Origin: Peptostreptococcus russellii
GTDB lineage: Bacteria; Bacillota; Clostridia; Peptostreptococcales; Peptostreptococcaceae
Assembly (NCBI RefSeq): GCF_003012055.1
Contig: NZ_JYGE01000004.1
Coordinates: 122,195 to 186,194 of the forward strand
DNA length: 64,000 bases
Direction: 5' to 3'
Shown here piece after piece: positions 46,257 to 56,065 of the stretch (its first letter is position 1; every line of letters begins with the position of its first letter). The notes beneath the pieces were generated by a model that saw only the letters and a program-made list of their open reading frames with translations, was not told where the DNA came from and did no database searches. The translations under genes and the position numbers were made by a program.

Positions 46257-47471
46257 CTACTCAACCTCCTCTTCATCATTAACTATGCTTTCAAATAAGT
46301 TCTTAACTTCTTCTGATGGTTCCATACCCTCATTATTTTTCTTATAAAAGTCAACAAAATAATCACTTATATTTGACTTGTTTATATCTATACTTTCTTT
46401 CTCAAACTCATAGTCTATACTTTCAATTATTGGCTTTATCTCCAATATATGCTTCATTGTTTTTTTCATCTTTCGTATTTCCGATAGCTTTAAGGCTTCC
46501 TTTGTTCTTATTTCAAAGTAAGCAAATAAATCTTCATCAGATCTTTTTTCACATATATCAATTGCTTCCTCAATATTGTCACACTCAAATAAAATAATCT
46601 GCTTATAGTTTTTCGTATATAACTTTGATACTTCTGCATCTTTTTGAGCTTCTATATCTAGCAAGTATACTGATTTCGCTGTATTTCTCTCACTCTTACT
46701 ATACTGTATTGGAGAGCCTGAGTAATAGGCATTATATTTATTGGATATTCTTTGTGGCTTATGAATATGTCCCAATGCCGTATACTGTGATTTTTTAGGA
46801 AGGCTAGTTTTCTCTACAAGTAAGGATCCTCCTAGCTCTATCCTTCTTTCCGATTCTGATTTTTCACTTCCAACTACAAATATATGTGACACAGCAATAT
46901 TTATCTCGTCTTCTCTATAATTTTCTTCAAGCGATTCAAATATATCTCCTATTTTTTTTGAGTAAGAGTCTTGCATATCCTCTATATTTTCAAAATTATC
47001 AATGGCATCATTTAGACGCTTTTCACTTGGATATGGAATTCCTATTATATTTATTACTTCATTCTTTATTTTTATCTTTGTAAAACCTTCTTTTCCTTCA
47101 AGAATTTCAAATCCCTCAAATTTACCAGTATCTGCCTTACTCATAGGATAACCTAGTATAACTATTCCTTTAGTAGATACTAGTGGTTTTATAGCTTCTA
47201 ATCTCTCTGGATTATCATGATTTCCTGCTATAATATACACGCATCTATTTCCATCATCAGATAACTTTTCAATTGTCTCGTAAAACAGCTTTTCAGCAAC
47301 TGCTGGGGGATTATATGTATCATATACATCCCCTGCAATTATTACCATATCCGCCTTTTCTTTTTCTACCAACTCAATAAAGTCCTGACAAAATTCTTCC
47401 TGCTCTTCTATTCTAGATATTCCTTCTAGATTTTTCCCCAGATGCCAGTCTGAGCTATGTATTATTCTCAT
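46257..47471 (-). CDS. sbcD: SbcD, Mre11-like nuclease subunit
   Basis: About 404 residues with calcineurin-like phosphoesterase motifs: HSSDWHLGKN (metal ligands D and H) at the N terminus, IIAGDVYDTYNPP, IIAGNHDNPERL, VSHIFV and TALGHIHKPQ. The C-terminal helical part would contact SbcC coiled coils. The longest frame starts at 47504 inside addA; the ATG at 47471, eight bases behind AAGGAG and at the conserved MRIIHSSDWH, is the proper start. It lies one base after the addA stop. Confidence 0.95.
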   Translation of the reverse strand: MRIIHSSDWHLGKNLEGISRIEEQEEFCQDFIELVEKEKADMVIIAGDVYDTYNPPAVAEKLFYETIEKLSDDGNRCVYIIAGNHDNPERLEAIKPLVSTKGIVILGYPMSKADTGKFEGFEILEGKEGFTKIKIKNEVINIIGIPYPSEKRLNDAIDNFENIEDMQDSYSKKIGDIFESLEENYREDEINIAVSHIFVVGSEKSESERRIELGGSLLVEKTSLPKKSQYTALGHIHKPQRISNKYNAYYSGSPIQYSKSERNTAKSVYLLDIEAQKDAEVSKLYTKNYKQIILFECDNIEEAIDICEKRSDEDLFAYFEIRTKEALKLSEIRKMKKTMKHILEIKPIIESIDYEFEKESIDINKSNISDYFVDFYKKNNEGMEPSEEVKNLFESIVNDEEEVE

Positions 47472-47472
47472 A

Positions 47473-50400
47473 TTATATCTCCTTATATTCCACCAAACGA
47501 CCAATGCTAAATAAATATATATAGCTTTTAGATACTTTTCTTCCTGAAATATCCTCCATAGCTTTCTTATAGAGTTCTAATTGGAGCTTGTATCTTTTTG
47601 CTACTTCTTCATAATTTTTATCATTTGCATAGTCCGTCTTATAATCCAATAAAATTAAGTCTCCATTTTCATCTTCAAAGAATAAGTCTATTATACCTAC
47701 CATCATCATTCTTTCAGAGTCTTCAATATTTTCATCTTTATATACTTCATTTACTTTTATGCTGTAATCAATAGCCTTTTCTTTATAGACTTTATTTTTT
47801 TTATTTGCATCTATAATCTCTTTAAATATTGGAGAAGAAATAAATCTAGCAATCCAATATGGATTTACTGTATCTGCTTCCTCGCTTGTCATTATATTTT
47901 TATCTACAAAAGTTTTCTTTTCCTCATTTATTTTTTTAACTAATTCATCGCTATTTTCATCAGCAGTAAACTTTGAAAAGTCTAAAAGTTGCATAGCTAG
48001 ATGAAAAATAGTTCCTTTCTCTGCTGCTGTAAACTCGACTCTATCTTTACCCCTGTGCATAAATTTTGGTGTTTTTAGCTCTCCTGAAAAATCTTTCTCA
48101 AATATATTTTTATGTACTTCATCATCCTCTGAATCCTGAATTATCTTTTTTATCTCAGAAACAGATATGCTTGAAGGTTTATTTGCACTATTATTATATC
48201 TATATTCATAATCAAATTTTGAATCTAATATACTTTTTATTTCTTCATAACTACAAGCGTCATAATTACTTAACTTATCTTCAGGCTCATTTTCTTCATC
48301 TACAAGCTCTAAATTATTTATTCCATCTTTACTTTCTGATACTTTAGATTTTATATCCATTATATCTCTATATTCTTCCTTCACTTTTTCAAAACTATCA
48401 ATATTAATACTCCACTTACAGTCTTTGTAACCTATATATTTAGAAGTTTCTCCCTTAATATTTATAAACTCTTCTCTTTCACTTAGATTAATTATTGCTG
48501 GCATAATCCAGTTTAAATAAGAGTTTGCAGATAAAACTGCCATACTGTCAATATTTAAATTTTCATCTGTAGGAGTCTCTTTCCACTTATCTATTTTTTT
48601 ATCCTTATCCTTAATCCTTCCAGTAAATATCAACTTTTCTTTTGCCCTAGTCATAGCAACATATAAAAGTCTCATCTCTTCAGCTATTAGCTCATTTCTT
48701 TTAACATGATCTATTCTTTTTTTAGTTATGCTATCAAAATGTAGCTTTCTATCTAAATCATTTACTCTAGGTCCATACCCCATAATTTGATGCAGGGACA
48801 TATCTATCTCGTCTGAGGATGTATTGAATCTTTTCTCTGTATTTGCAACTATAACTACTGGAAATTCCAAGCCTTTACTCTTATGAATACTCATTACTCG
48901 AACTACATTTTCTTCTTCTGATATTGACTTCGCTTCTCCTAGATCACTTGCTTTAGATTTCATACGTTCTACATAATTTATAAAGTTAAATAATCCCTTG
49001 TAAGAAGATTTTTCATATTGTCTTGCCCTTTCAAATAGAAGCATAAGATTGTCCTGTCTTTGCTGACCCATTTCAAGAAGACCAACATATGCATAGTAGC
49101 CCGTTTCCTTCAATAGATACCATATAAATTCATCTACAGATAAAAGTAAAGATTTCTCTCTCATAGTTTCTATTGAATCAAGAAAAGCTCTTACCTTGTT
49201 TTTAAGCTTTATCATATCTTCTGATATTTTTATGTTTTCTTCAGTTATACTTTCTTCACTAATATTTTCTTCGCTTATATTATTTTCACTTATATTATTT
49301 TCACTTATATTATTTCCCAAGTTATAGACCTTTAAAAGTGCCTCATAAAAAGTTACATTTCTAGCTTCAACTCTTATCCTTGCTAGTTCACTCGAATTAA
49401 AAGCATATATAGGAGATCTCATAACAGAAATTAGTGGAATGTCTTGAATTGGATTATCAATCACTTTTAGTAAGTTTATCATAGTGTCTACTTCTATTGT
49501 AGAAAAATAACCATCCCCAGAATCTGTATATACTGGTATGTCATATTCAGTTAATATTTCTTCTATACTTAATGCTTTTTTGCTTGGAGATCTCATAAGA
49601 ATTACTATATCTCTATACTCAACAGCCCTATAATCATCTATTTCTTTATCAAATACCATATAATTAGACTCTCTAGAATTTACCATCTTATATATAATAT
49701 TTGCTATAGATATGCACTCTTTTGAAAAACCTTGTAAATCTTCAATTTCTTCTTCATCTGTCAGTTCACTAGTTAAAACTGCTTTAGAGATATCTTTTTC
49801 CTTATTATCATCATCTTCTTTTTCATCCACTAAAAAAATTTCAATAGGACCTGCAACAAATGCGTTTTCTTTCGTCATCTCTTTAAACTCTGCACTAGGA
49901 TTTAGTCTTTCATCTTCAGTATAATCTAGTTCACCTGTTTCTTTTCTCATTATTTTTGAGAATATATGATTGCAACCTTCAAGTATTTCTGCCCTACTTC
50001 TGAAATTTTTATAAAGCATAACTTTCTTATTTAAACTTTCTGGACAGTCACTATAAAGATCATAAGAATTATACTTATCCATAAATATTTCTGGCATAGC
50101 TTGTCTAAATCTATATATACTCTGTTTAACATCCCCTACCATAAATCTATTTGGCTTATCACTTTTAGAAACCATTGAAAGAATCATTTCTTGAACAAGG
50201 TTACTATCTTGATACTCATCTGTAAATACTTCTACATAGTTATCACTGTAAGCCTTTGCTATTTTTGAAGGAAAAACTTCTCCATCTCTCTCATCTGTCA
50301 ATATTTCAAGAGCATAGTGCTCTACATCTGCAAAATCTACTATTGCCATAGCTTCTTTTTTCTTTGCAAACTTTTCTCTAAAAAGTATAGTAATGTCAGA

Positions 50401-51465
50401 TAAGGCTCTCATATAGGGATATACAATATCATTTTCTTTCTTTATATAATCAATTTTTATATTGAGTTTTTCATATTCAGACTGGATACTTTTGAAAGAC
50501 TCATCTAATTTAGGTTTAATTTCTTCATAGCTTATGATTGCATCTTCTGCAAACTTTTTACTTTTTCGAAACTGAGGGAATTTCTTTTTTTTATATTCTT
50601 CTATTATTTTAAGAGTATCCTCCCATATTTCCAACATATCTTCTGCTTTATTTTTTCCTTCTTCTAGGAAGTTACTTAAACTATCCTTTACCAACTTAAG
50701 ATATTCAAACTTATCACTATTTGTTTTATAATAAGTAATTAAATCATCATAAGGCATAATTTCTTCTAGGCACTCTTTAACTATAAAATAATGATAGTTA
50801 AGTGCGATCAAAGCATCTTTTGCTACAGGTACAAAGTAATTTTTGACATAAAAATCTAAGTCCTTATCTCTTGTATCAAAATACTGTGCTGAAGAATCCA
50901 GCCACTTCTCAGGATAGGGAGAAGAGTTTACAAAGTTATTAATAGTAAGAATCAAACTAGATAAAGAATCATCATTATTTTTCACAGAATAATAATCCAC
51001 TAATTTTAAAAACTTTTCATTTTTTTCATCATACAGCTCTTCAAACATTTCCTCCATTACTTCTGAGGCTATAATGGATATTTCTGTAGGATCAGCTATT
51101 TTTATATTTGGATCCAAGTCTGTAACATGAAAGTTACTCATTAATATTTTTTTGCAGAAAGAGTCTATTGTACTAATATCTGCTTTGTTCAAAAGCATCA
51201 TTTGTCTTTGTAGATGTTTATTGTCGGCATCATTTTCAAGAGCCTTTTCTATAGCCAAAGCTACCCTTTCTTTCATTTCAGATGCTGCTGCCTTGGTAAA
51301 TGTTACGACCAATAATTTATCTACATCTACTGGATTTTCCTTATCTAGTATTAACTGTATAATTCTTTCTATCAAAACAGCTGTTTTACCAGAACCAGCA
51401 GCCGCCGCTACCAAAAGATTTGATCCTCTATTATTTATTACCGATTCTTGCTCCTTTGTCCACAT
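47473..51465 (-). CDS. addA: AddA, helicase-nuclease subunit of AddAB
   Basis: A 1330-residue UvrD-family helicase with C-terminal RecB-type nuclease. Walker A is LLVAAAAGSGKTAVLIERI at the N terminus; the DExx box is EVFTDEYQDSNLVQ; motif V is VMSIHKSKGLEFPVVIVAN; motif VI is LLYVAMTRAKEKLIFTG. The nuclease motif GIIDLFFEDENGDLILLDYK lies near 1270-1290. AddAB resects double-strand ends for RecA loading. Its start overlaps the addB stop as TAATG. An in-frame 15-base repeat encodes an Asn/Ile/Ser/Glu array near 716-742. It is somewhat longer than Bacillus AddA (about 1230). Confidence 0.95.
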   Translation of the reverse strand: MWTKEQESVINNRGSNLLVAAAAGSGKTAVLIERIIQLILDKENPVDVDKLLVVTFTKAAASEMKERVALAIEKALENDADNKHLQRQMMLLNKADISTIDSFCKKILMSNFHVTDLDPNIKIADPTEISIIASEVMEEMFEELYDEKNEKFLKLVDYYSVKNNDDSLSSLILTINNFVNSSPYPEKWLDSSAQYFDTRDKDLDFYVKNYFVPVAKDALIALNYHYFIVKECLEEIMPYDDLITYYKTNSDKFEYLKLVKDSLSNFLEEGKNKAEDMLEIWEDTLKIIEEYKKKKFPQFRKSKKFAEDAIISYEEIKPKLDESFKSIQSEYEKLNIKIDYIKKENDIVYPYMRALSDITILFREKFAKKKEAMAIVDFADVEHYALEILTDERDGEVFPSKIAKAYSDNYVEVFTDEYQDSNLVQEMILSMVSKSDKPNRFMVGDVKQSIYRFRQAMPEIFMDKYNSYDLYSDCPESLNKKVMLYKNFRSRAEILEGCNHIFSKIMRKETGELDYTEDERLNPSAEFKEMTKENAFVAGPIEIFLVDEKEDDDNKEKDISKAVLTSELTDEEEIEDLQGFSKECISIANIIYKMVNSRESNYMVFDKEIDDYRAVEYRDIVILMRSPSKKALSIEEILTEYDIPVYTDSGDGYFSTIEVDTMINLLKVIDNPIQDIPLISVMRSPIYAFNSSELARIRVEARNVTFYEALLKVYNLGNNISENNISENNISEENISEESITEENIKISEDMIKLKNKVRAFLDSIETMREKSLLLSVDEFIWYLLKETGYYAYVGLLEMGQQRQDNLMLLFERARQYEKSSYKGLFNFINYVERMKSKASDLGEAKSISEEENVVRVMSIHKSKGLEFPVVIVANTEKRFNTSSDEIDMSLHQIMGYGPRVNDLDRKLHFDSITKKRIDHVKRNELIAEEMRLLYVAMTRAKEKLIFTGRIKDKDKKIDKWKETPTDENLNIDSMAVLSANSYLNWIMPAIINLSEREEFINIKGETSKYIGYKDCKWSINIDSFEKVKEEYRDIMDIKSKVSESKDGINNLELVDEENEPEDKLSNYDACSYEEIKSILDSKFDYEYRYNNSANKPSSISVSEIKKIIQDSEDDEVHKNIFEKDFSGELKTPKFMHRGKDRVEFTAAEKGTIFHLAMQLLDFSKFTADENSDELVKKINEEKKTFVDKNIMTSEEADTVNPYWIARFISSPIFKEIIDANKKNKVYKEKAIDYSIKVNEVYKDENIEDSERMMMVGIIDLFFEDENGDLILLDYKTDYANDKNYEEVAKRYKLQLELYKKAMEDISGRKVSKSYIYLFSIGRLVEYKEI
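49243..49316 (-). repeat. 15-bp in-frame tandem repeat within addA
   Basis: Five or so copies of a 15-base unit (TCACTTATATTATTT type on the plus strand) encoding five-residue units NNISE, NNISE, NNISE, ENISE, ESITE. The outermost copies are identical and the inner ones have drifted. It lengthens a loop between helicase domains without shifting the frame. Confidence 0.9.
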
Positions 51466-54400
51466 TATTCGTCACCCCTCTCCCTATCTTTTTTTCTTAT
51501 TTTTTCTCTCATTAATTTCAAGACTTCCGTATAATCTTTGTTTTTTACCCTCTTCTTGATTGAGTTGTATCTATTTCCTTTAATAGTTGGATCAAATTGA
51601 CATATAGATTTAAAATCACAGAACCTACAAGGAAGTTCATCTCCAAACTTATATGGATGTATATCTATCTTTCCTGAATATATCTCCTCACATATTTCTT
51701 TAGTCTTACCTAATACATATTCACTTACTGTTTCAAACTCATCAAAACTTAAACCTACAGTATTTGCTCCAATTTCTCCACCCTTTTTATTAACTATTGG
51801 CAAGATAACAGACTTTTTATTATCCTCATCTAATGTCTTATCAAGGTGTTTTATTACTTCTTTGTCTTTAATTATAAATCCACTTAGCTTGTTCTCATTT
51901 AGTATTGTATTTTCTAAGTCTTTTTCAGTCATACTTTCCGCTTCTTCAAGACCAGATAGCTTGCTCTTAATAGGATTAAATCTACTATATAAAAGAGCTG
52001 CTGGCTTGCTATTTAATTTTTGATTATTGATACTATCTTCTTTTTTTAATTTCTTATTGGACTTTAATACAGCACTCATATATACAAATAACTGCATCTG
52101 AATACCAGCCATTATTTTATCCATATCAAGATTTTTTGTAGATGATTTATAGTCGATAACTCTTACATAATCAACCTCGCCATCATTGTATTTATCAACC
52201 CTGTCAATTTTACCAGTTAAAATAATCGCCTTTCCATCATCAAGCTTATATCTTATAGGCTCTATATCACCCTTAAATCCAAACTCTACTTCAAAGTTTT
52301 CTGGTATAAAGTCACCTCTTCGAATTTGTTCAGACATTATCTGTAGACTATCTACCAAATTTCTATTGATTCTTTCTGCTAAATACTTATGTTTCTCTGA
52401 ACTCTTTAATATATAGCCTTTTCTATCTTCTATTATTTTTTCCGAAATTTTATCTACTTCACTTTTAATATAACTTTCATCTATATCTGTCCACTCCACA
52501 CCATTTATCATCACTCTCTTTGAAAAGTCATCTAGCAACTTGTGTGAATATATACCAGAATCCATAGGACTAAACTCATAAACTTCTCTGTCCTTTGCCT
52601 TTAATCCATAATTTACAAAGTAAGAAAATGGACAAGATACATAGTTTTCAAGCTTAGATATACTAAACATACCTGCACCATATATTTCATTTGCTAGTTC
52701 TTTACTCATTCTTTCAGCAGCATTTTCATAATTTAGAGCCTTGTCTATCATTTTTATCTTAAGTTTATAATCATCATTATCTTTAAAGTATCTATAAACA
52801 CTTCTCCAACAATTATCTATTTCTTTCTTTTTTTCTGTATTTTTAATCTCTCTTAAGTTGGAGATTAAGTCATCGAAAAGTCTTTCTTTCGCTGAGATAT
52901 TTTCCACAACTTTATCGAAACTTTCATCTACTTTTTCATTATCTACTAACTCCAACTTTATATTCGGAAACATTTTTTTAAGTTTCTTAATTAATGGTGA
53001 TGGTCTCATTGACTTGCCTTCAAAGTCTGCTATAGGATAGCTAACGATCAATCTACTCATAGATATACTAAGAGCCTTATATACTAAGAATTGCTCATCA
53101 TATGCCCTAGACAATATATCTGTATCAAACTTTATGCCCTGCTTTAATAGCTTTTCTCTGTCATTTTCTGTAAGCATATTATCATCAGATATATCTTGTG
53201 GAAATACTCCATCTCCTACACCTATCAAATATAAAATCTTCATGTCTGGATTTTTCATCCTATCTACGGTTGTAACAAATACCTGATCTCTGGCTGGTGG
53301 TATAATTCCTAGTTCAAACTCATCAAATTCAGCTTCCATAAGATTAATAAATCTTTCCAAACCAATTTTTTCATCAGCAAGAAATTCTACCATCTCATCT
53401 AGCATATCAGTAAATATAGACCATACCTGTGAATACTCCTTCACCTTATATAGATTCTCTTCTTCCTTGAATTTTTCAATTAAGGCTACTATTTTTTCAG
53501 GCAACTCTATATCTATAGTAAACTCATATAAATATCTACAAATTTCTGAAACAGTATTTCTTCCTTTTAATTTATTGTGTAGTATCTCTACTGGTCTCAT
53601 AAGTTTATCTTTTATTTTATTGATCGTTTCTAGATATTCATCTTCCTCTTTTTCATTTGGATTATTATCCTCTAGGTTATGCTTTATTGGATAATCCCAA
53701 ACATCATCAAACCATCTTTTTCCCTTTATTCCATTTGCTAACACATAATTTTCCAACATAGAAATCTCTATATTAGATAGAGGAGTCAGCCCGCTCTTTA
53801 AGTATCTAAACATTGATTCATAACTATAATTTTTCTGCTTCATCTCTAAAATTGATAAGACTAAAATTATTATAGGATTATTTTTAGCAGCAATCTTTTC
53901 ATCTAGAAAATAAGCTATCTTATAGTCTTCAAAGATACTTTTGATTAGATATGAGTACTGATCTAAGTCCCTCATAGCTATAGTAATCTCGCTATATCTA
54001 TAGTCCTCATCTCTTACTAGCCTGTTTATCTCGCTTGCAATATGTTCAACTTCTAGGTGAGCATTTTTGAATTCAATAATTCTTAGAGGATTAGTATTAA
54101 ATTTCAAACCATCTTTACTTTTATCATCTAGTGCTAGAGACTCAGTATATTTGGGTGGATTAAATTCATTTATATTTTCTTCTAAATGTCTTAGAATAGG
54201 ATTATCGTAATAGTCGCATTCTTTAATGTAAATATCTCTCTCCCTTTTTATTGAATATTTTTGACAAATCTCATTTATTTTCATAAAAGTAATATTTGTC
54301 TTAGAGAATACCCCTGTCCTAGAATTGAAGTTTTTCAAATCGGTCATAAGAGAAAAATATATATCCTTTGAATATAAGATCAACTTTTCAATAACCAGAT

Positions 54401-55037
54401 ACTGTATCGGCGTAAATCCTGTAAATTCATCAACAAATATCGTTGCTCCTGATAAATCCTTGTAATCATCTAATTTTTTTGAAAAAAACTCCAAATTATC
54501 TTCTGTATCAAAATAATTATCCAAAAGATAAGATTCATAGCTTTCATATACTTTTGCCAAGTCATTTAGTTTATGCCTTAGAGATTCATCTTCACTACTA
54601 TTAGCCATTTCATAAATTTCATCAACAGACATATCATTTTGCTTAAACTCTATTATCATATCCATTATTTTAGGCACTAAACCAATACCAGAACCCTTTG
54701 CCTTAAAGGTTATTAGCTCATTTGATACTGAATCAATAGCCTTGTATATCAACATTGCTCTTGCTGTTTTAGATATTTTTCTCTCAGTCAATCCCCCAAC
54801 ACTGCTATATACAATATTTCCTAGAGTAGTAAAACTCACTACCCTAATTCTAAAATATGGATCTGAGTCCTTCAAAAATCTTTGACTTATCTTTTTCTCC
54901 ATTTCATAAGTATATTTTTCAGGAACTAATATATAAATTGGTTTTTGACTCTCCTTTTTGGCCTCTTCAAAACATAAATCTAAAATTTTATCTGTTTTAT
55001 TGCATCCCATTCTGCCAGTAATAAAACTTACGCCCAT
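51465..55037 (-). CDS. addB: AddB, helicase-like nuclease subunit of AddAB
   Basis: A 1190-residue protein: N-terminal P-loop-like GRMGCNKTD (N13 replaces the usual glycine before K14-T15), a helicase-like region with TTVDRMKNPDMKILYLIGVG, and a C-terminal nuclease domain with GKIDRVDKY and VRVIDYKSSTK then QMQLFVYMSA. Four cysteines (one in NYVSCPFSYF and three in LPCRFCDFKSICQF) match the 4Fe-4S cluster that holds this nuclease domain together. AddB works with AddA in double-strand break resection and Chi recognition. The gene lies 12 bases after the small nuclease gene. Confidence 0.95.
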   Translation of the reverse strand: MGVSFITGRMGCNKTDKILDLCFEEAKKESQKPIYILVPEKYTYEMEKKISQRFLKDSDPYFRIRVVSFTTLGNIVYSSVGGLTERKISKTARAMLIYKAIDSVSNELITFKAKGSGIGLVPKIMDMIIEFKQNDMSVDEIYEMANSSEDESLRHKLNDLAKVYESYESYLLDNYFDTEDNLEFFSKKLDDYKDLSGATIFVDEFTGFTPIQYLVIEKLILYSKDIYFSLMTDLKNFNSRTGVFSKTNITFMKINEICQKYSIKRERDIYIKECDYYDNPILRHLEENINEFNPPKYTESLALDDKSKDGLKFNTNPLRIIEFKNAHLEVEHIASEINRLVRDEDYRYSEITIAMRDLDQYSYLIKSIFEDYKIAYFLDEKIAAKNNPIIILVLSILEMKQKNYSYESMFRYLKSGLTPLSNIEISMLENYVLANGIKGKRWFDDVWDYPIKHNLEDNNPNEKEEDEYLETINKIKDKLMRPVEILHNKLKGRNTVSEICRYLYEFTIDIELPEKIVALIEKFKEEENLYKVKEYSQVWSIFTDMLDEMVEFLADEKIGLERFINLMEAEFDEFELGIIPPARDQVFVTTVDRMKNPDMKILYLIGVGDGVFPQDISDDNMLTENDREKLLKQGIKFDTDILSRAYDEQFLVYKALSISMSRLIVSYPIADFEGKSMRPSPLIKKLKKMFPNIKLELVDNEKVDESFDKVVENISAKERLFDDLISNLREIKNTEKKKEIDNCWRSVYRYFKDNDDYKLKIKMIDKALNYENAAERMSKELANEIYGAGMFSISKLENYVSCPFSYFVNYGLKAKDREVYEFSPMDSGIYSHKLLDDFSKRVMINGVEWTDIDESYIKSEVDKISEKIIEDRKGYILKSSEKHKYLAERINRNLVDSLQIMSEQIRRGDFIPENFEVEFGFKGDIEPIRYKLDDGKAIILTGKIDRVDKYNDGEVDYVRVIDYKSSTKNLDMDKIMAGIQMQLFVYMSAVLKSNKKLKKEDSINNQKLNSKPAALLYSRFNPIKSKLSGLEEAESMTEKDLENTILNENKLSGFIIKDKEVIKHLDKTLDEDNKKSVILPIVNKKGGEIGANTVGLSFDEFETVSEYVLGKTKEICEEIYSGKIDIHPYKFGDELPCRFCDFKSICQFDPTIKGNRYNSIKKRVKNKDYTEVLKLMREKIRKKDRERGDE

Positions 55038-55049
55038 AGTATCCTCCCT

Positions 55050-55766
55050 CTATTCTACTTCTTTCGAAATAGACTTAATTTTATTTATTAGAGAATATAT
55101 AGTTTCTCTATTTTTTTCATGGTCTTTCTCCGTATACTCTATCATTACATTATTATTAATTCTTGCCTGATAATAATACATTTTTAAATTGCTATAATCT
55201 AAATCCTTTGCTATACTTTCTTTACAAGCATACATATATACAATAGTCTGCATTTTTCTTTTTGCAAAAGATTTCAAGATTTTTCTTTTTTCCATCTTCC
55301 AGTCCCATATATTTACCTGTGATAGCTTTCCATCTTCATATATCTCTACCAATAAATCAAGAGCCACCTGTATTCTATCACTTAATTCAATAGTTGTTTC
55401 TGGATGAAACTTTATATTTTCTTTTCCATATCTATTAATATATGTTCTTTTTATAGACTCTATTTTTTTCAAATCACTTTTCATAGAATTATCTATATAG
55501 TTAATTTCATCTACATTTTCTATAATATTCAAAAAAATCCTCTGACACATCATATGAAAATCACGACCATAACTCATATTTTTTTCATATAATTTGTCCT
55601 CCTTACTATCATCACTCCAAAATATATTTCTAATATACTTATCTAAAAACTCTCCCTTATCTCTTTTAAAGCTATTTAGCATATTCTGACTGAATACTAA
55701 ATGATTTATTCTATAAGCTACTTCCTCTGCCTTTAAGTCATCTTTTATTCCTAGCTTGCTCTCCAT
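55050..55766 (-). CDS. Stand-alone RecB-like PD-(D/E)XK nuclease
   Basis: A 238-residue protein with no helicase domain. Residues 130-180 carry a RecB-type nuclease core: D137 in VALDLLVEIYEDG, D155-W-K157 in VNIWDWKMEK, and the QxxxY motif Q173-Y177 in MQTIVYMYAC. No Fe-S cysteine cluster is present, unlike AddB or Cas4. The N-terminal half is helical and includes YGRDFHMMCQRIF (a conserved His-containing segment before the core, as in RecB-family nucleases). It lies between a UvrD-type helicase and AddB, so it probably serves as the nuclease of an adjacent helicase complex. AAGGAGG precedes the ATG. Confidence 0.75.
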   Translation of the reverse strand: MESKLGIKDDLKAEEVAYRINHLVFSQNMLNSFKRDKGEFLDKYIRNIFWSDDSKEDKLYEKNMSYGRDFHMMCQRIFLNIIENVDEINYIDNSMKSDLKKIESIKRTYINRYGKENIKFHPETTIELSDRIQVALDLLVEIYEDGKLSQVNIWDWKMEKRKILKSFAKRKMQTIVYMYACKESIAKDLDYSNLKMYYYQARINNNVMIEYTEKDHEKNRETIYSLINKIKSISKEVE

Positions 55767-55799
55767 TAAATACCTCCTTAATGGACTTTTTATAATTAC

Positions 55800-56050
55800 T
55801 ATCCTTTTTTAAACTTTTACTATTCTTAGACTATCTCTTTTTCTACTCTTATCTTACAGTTTTTCTTATTTTTTATTTTTATCTTTTTTATTTTGATATT
55901 TTTATCTTCTATCTTTTGTTTCTCTTATTATTATCTTCTATTTGTCTATTATCATCTTATATTTTTTATATCATTGCCTTTTCTTACATTCTTTTCGTAT
56001 TTTGATACTCCTATATTATATATCAAAAAATATAAGAGTTACTAGATTTC
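55800..56050 (-). repeat. Purine-rich degenerate GATA-type repeats between helicase and nuclease genes
   Basis: On the minus (transcribed) strand this spacer is almost free of pyrimidine tracts and full of drifting units such as AGATAAT, AGATAAGA and AGATAAAAAT. No open frame or hairpin with a T run stands out, so read-through from the helicase gene to the nuclease gene is expected. Similar spacers occur at 58492-58690 and 60660-60825. Confidence 0.6.
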
Positions 56051-56065
56051 TTAGATTCATCTCTC

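Noticed and set aside
55050..55766. Cas4-like nuclease
   Set aside because: It has the PD-(D/E)XK and QxxxY core, but none of the cysteines that bind the Cas4 iron-sulfur cluster, and no CRISPR genes nearby.
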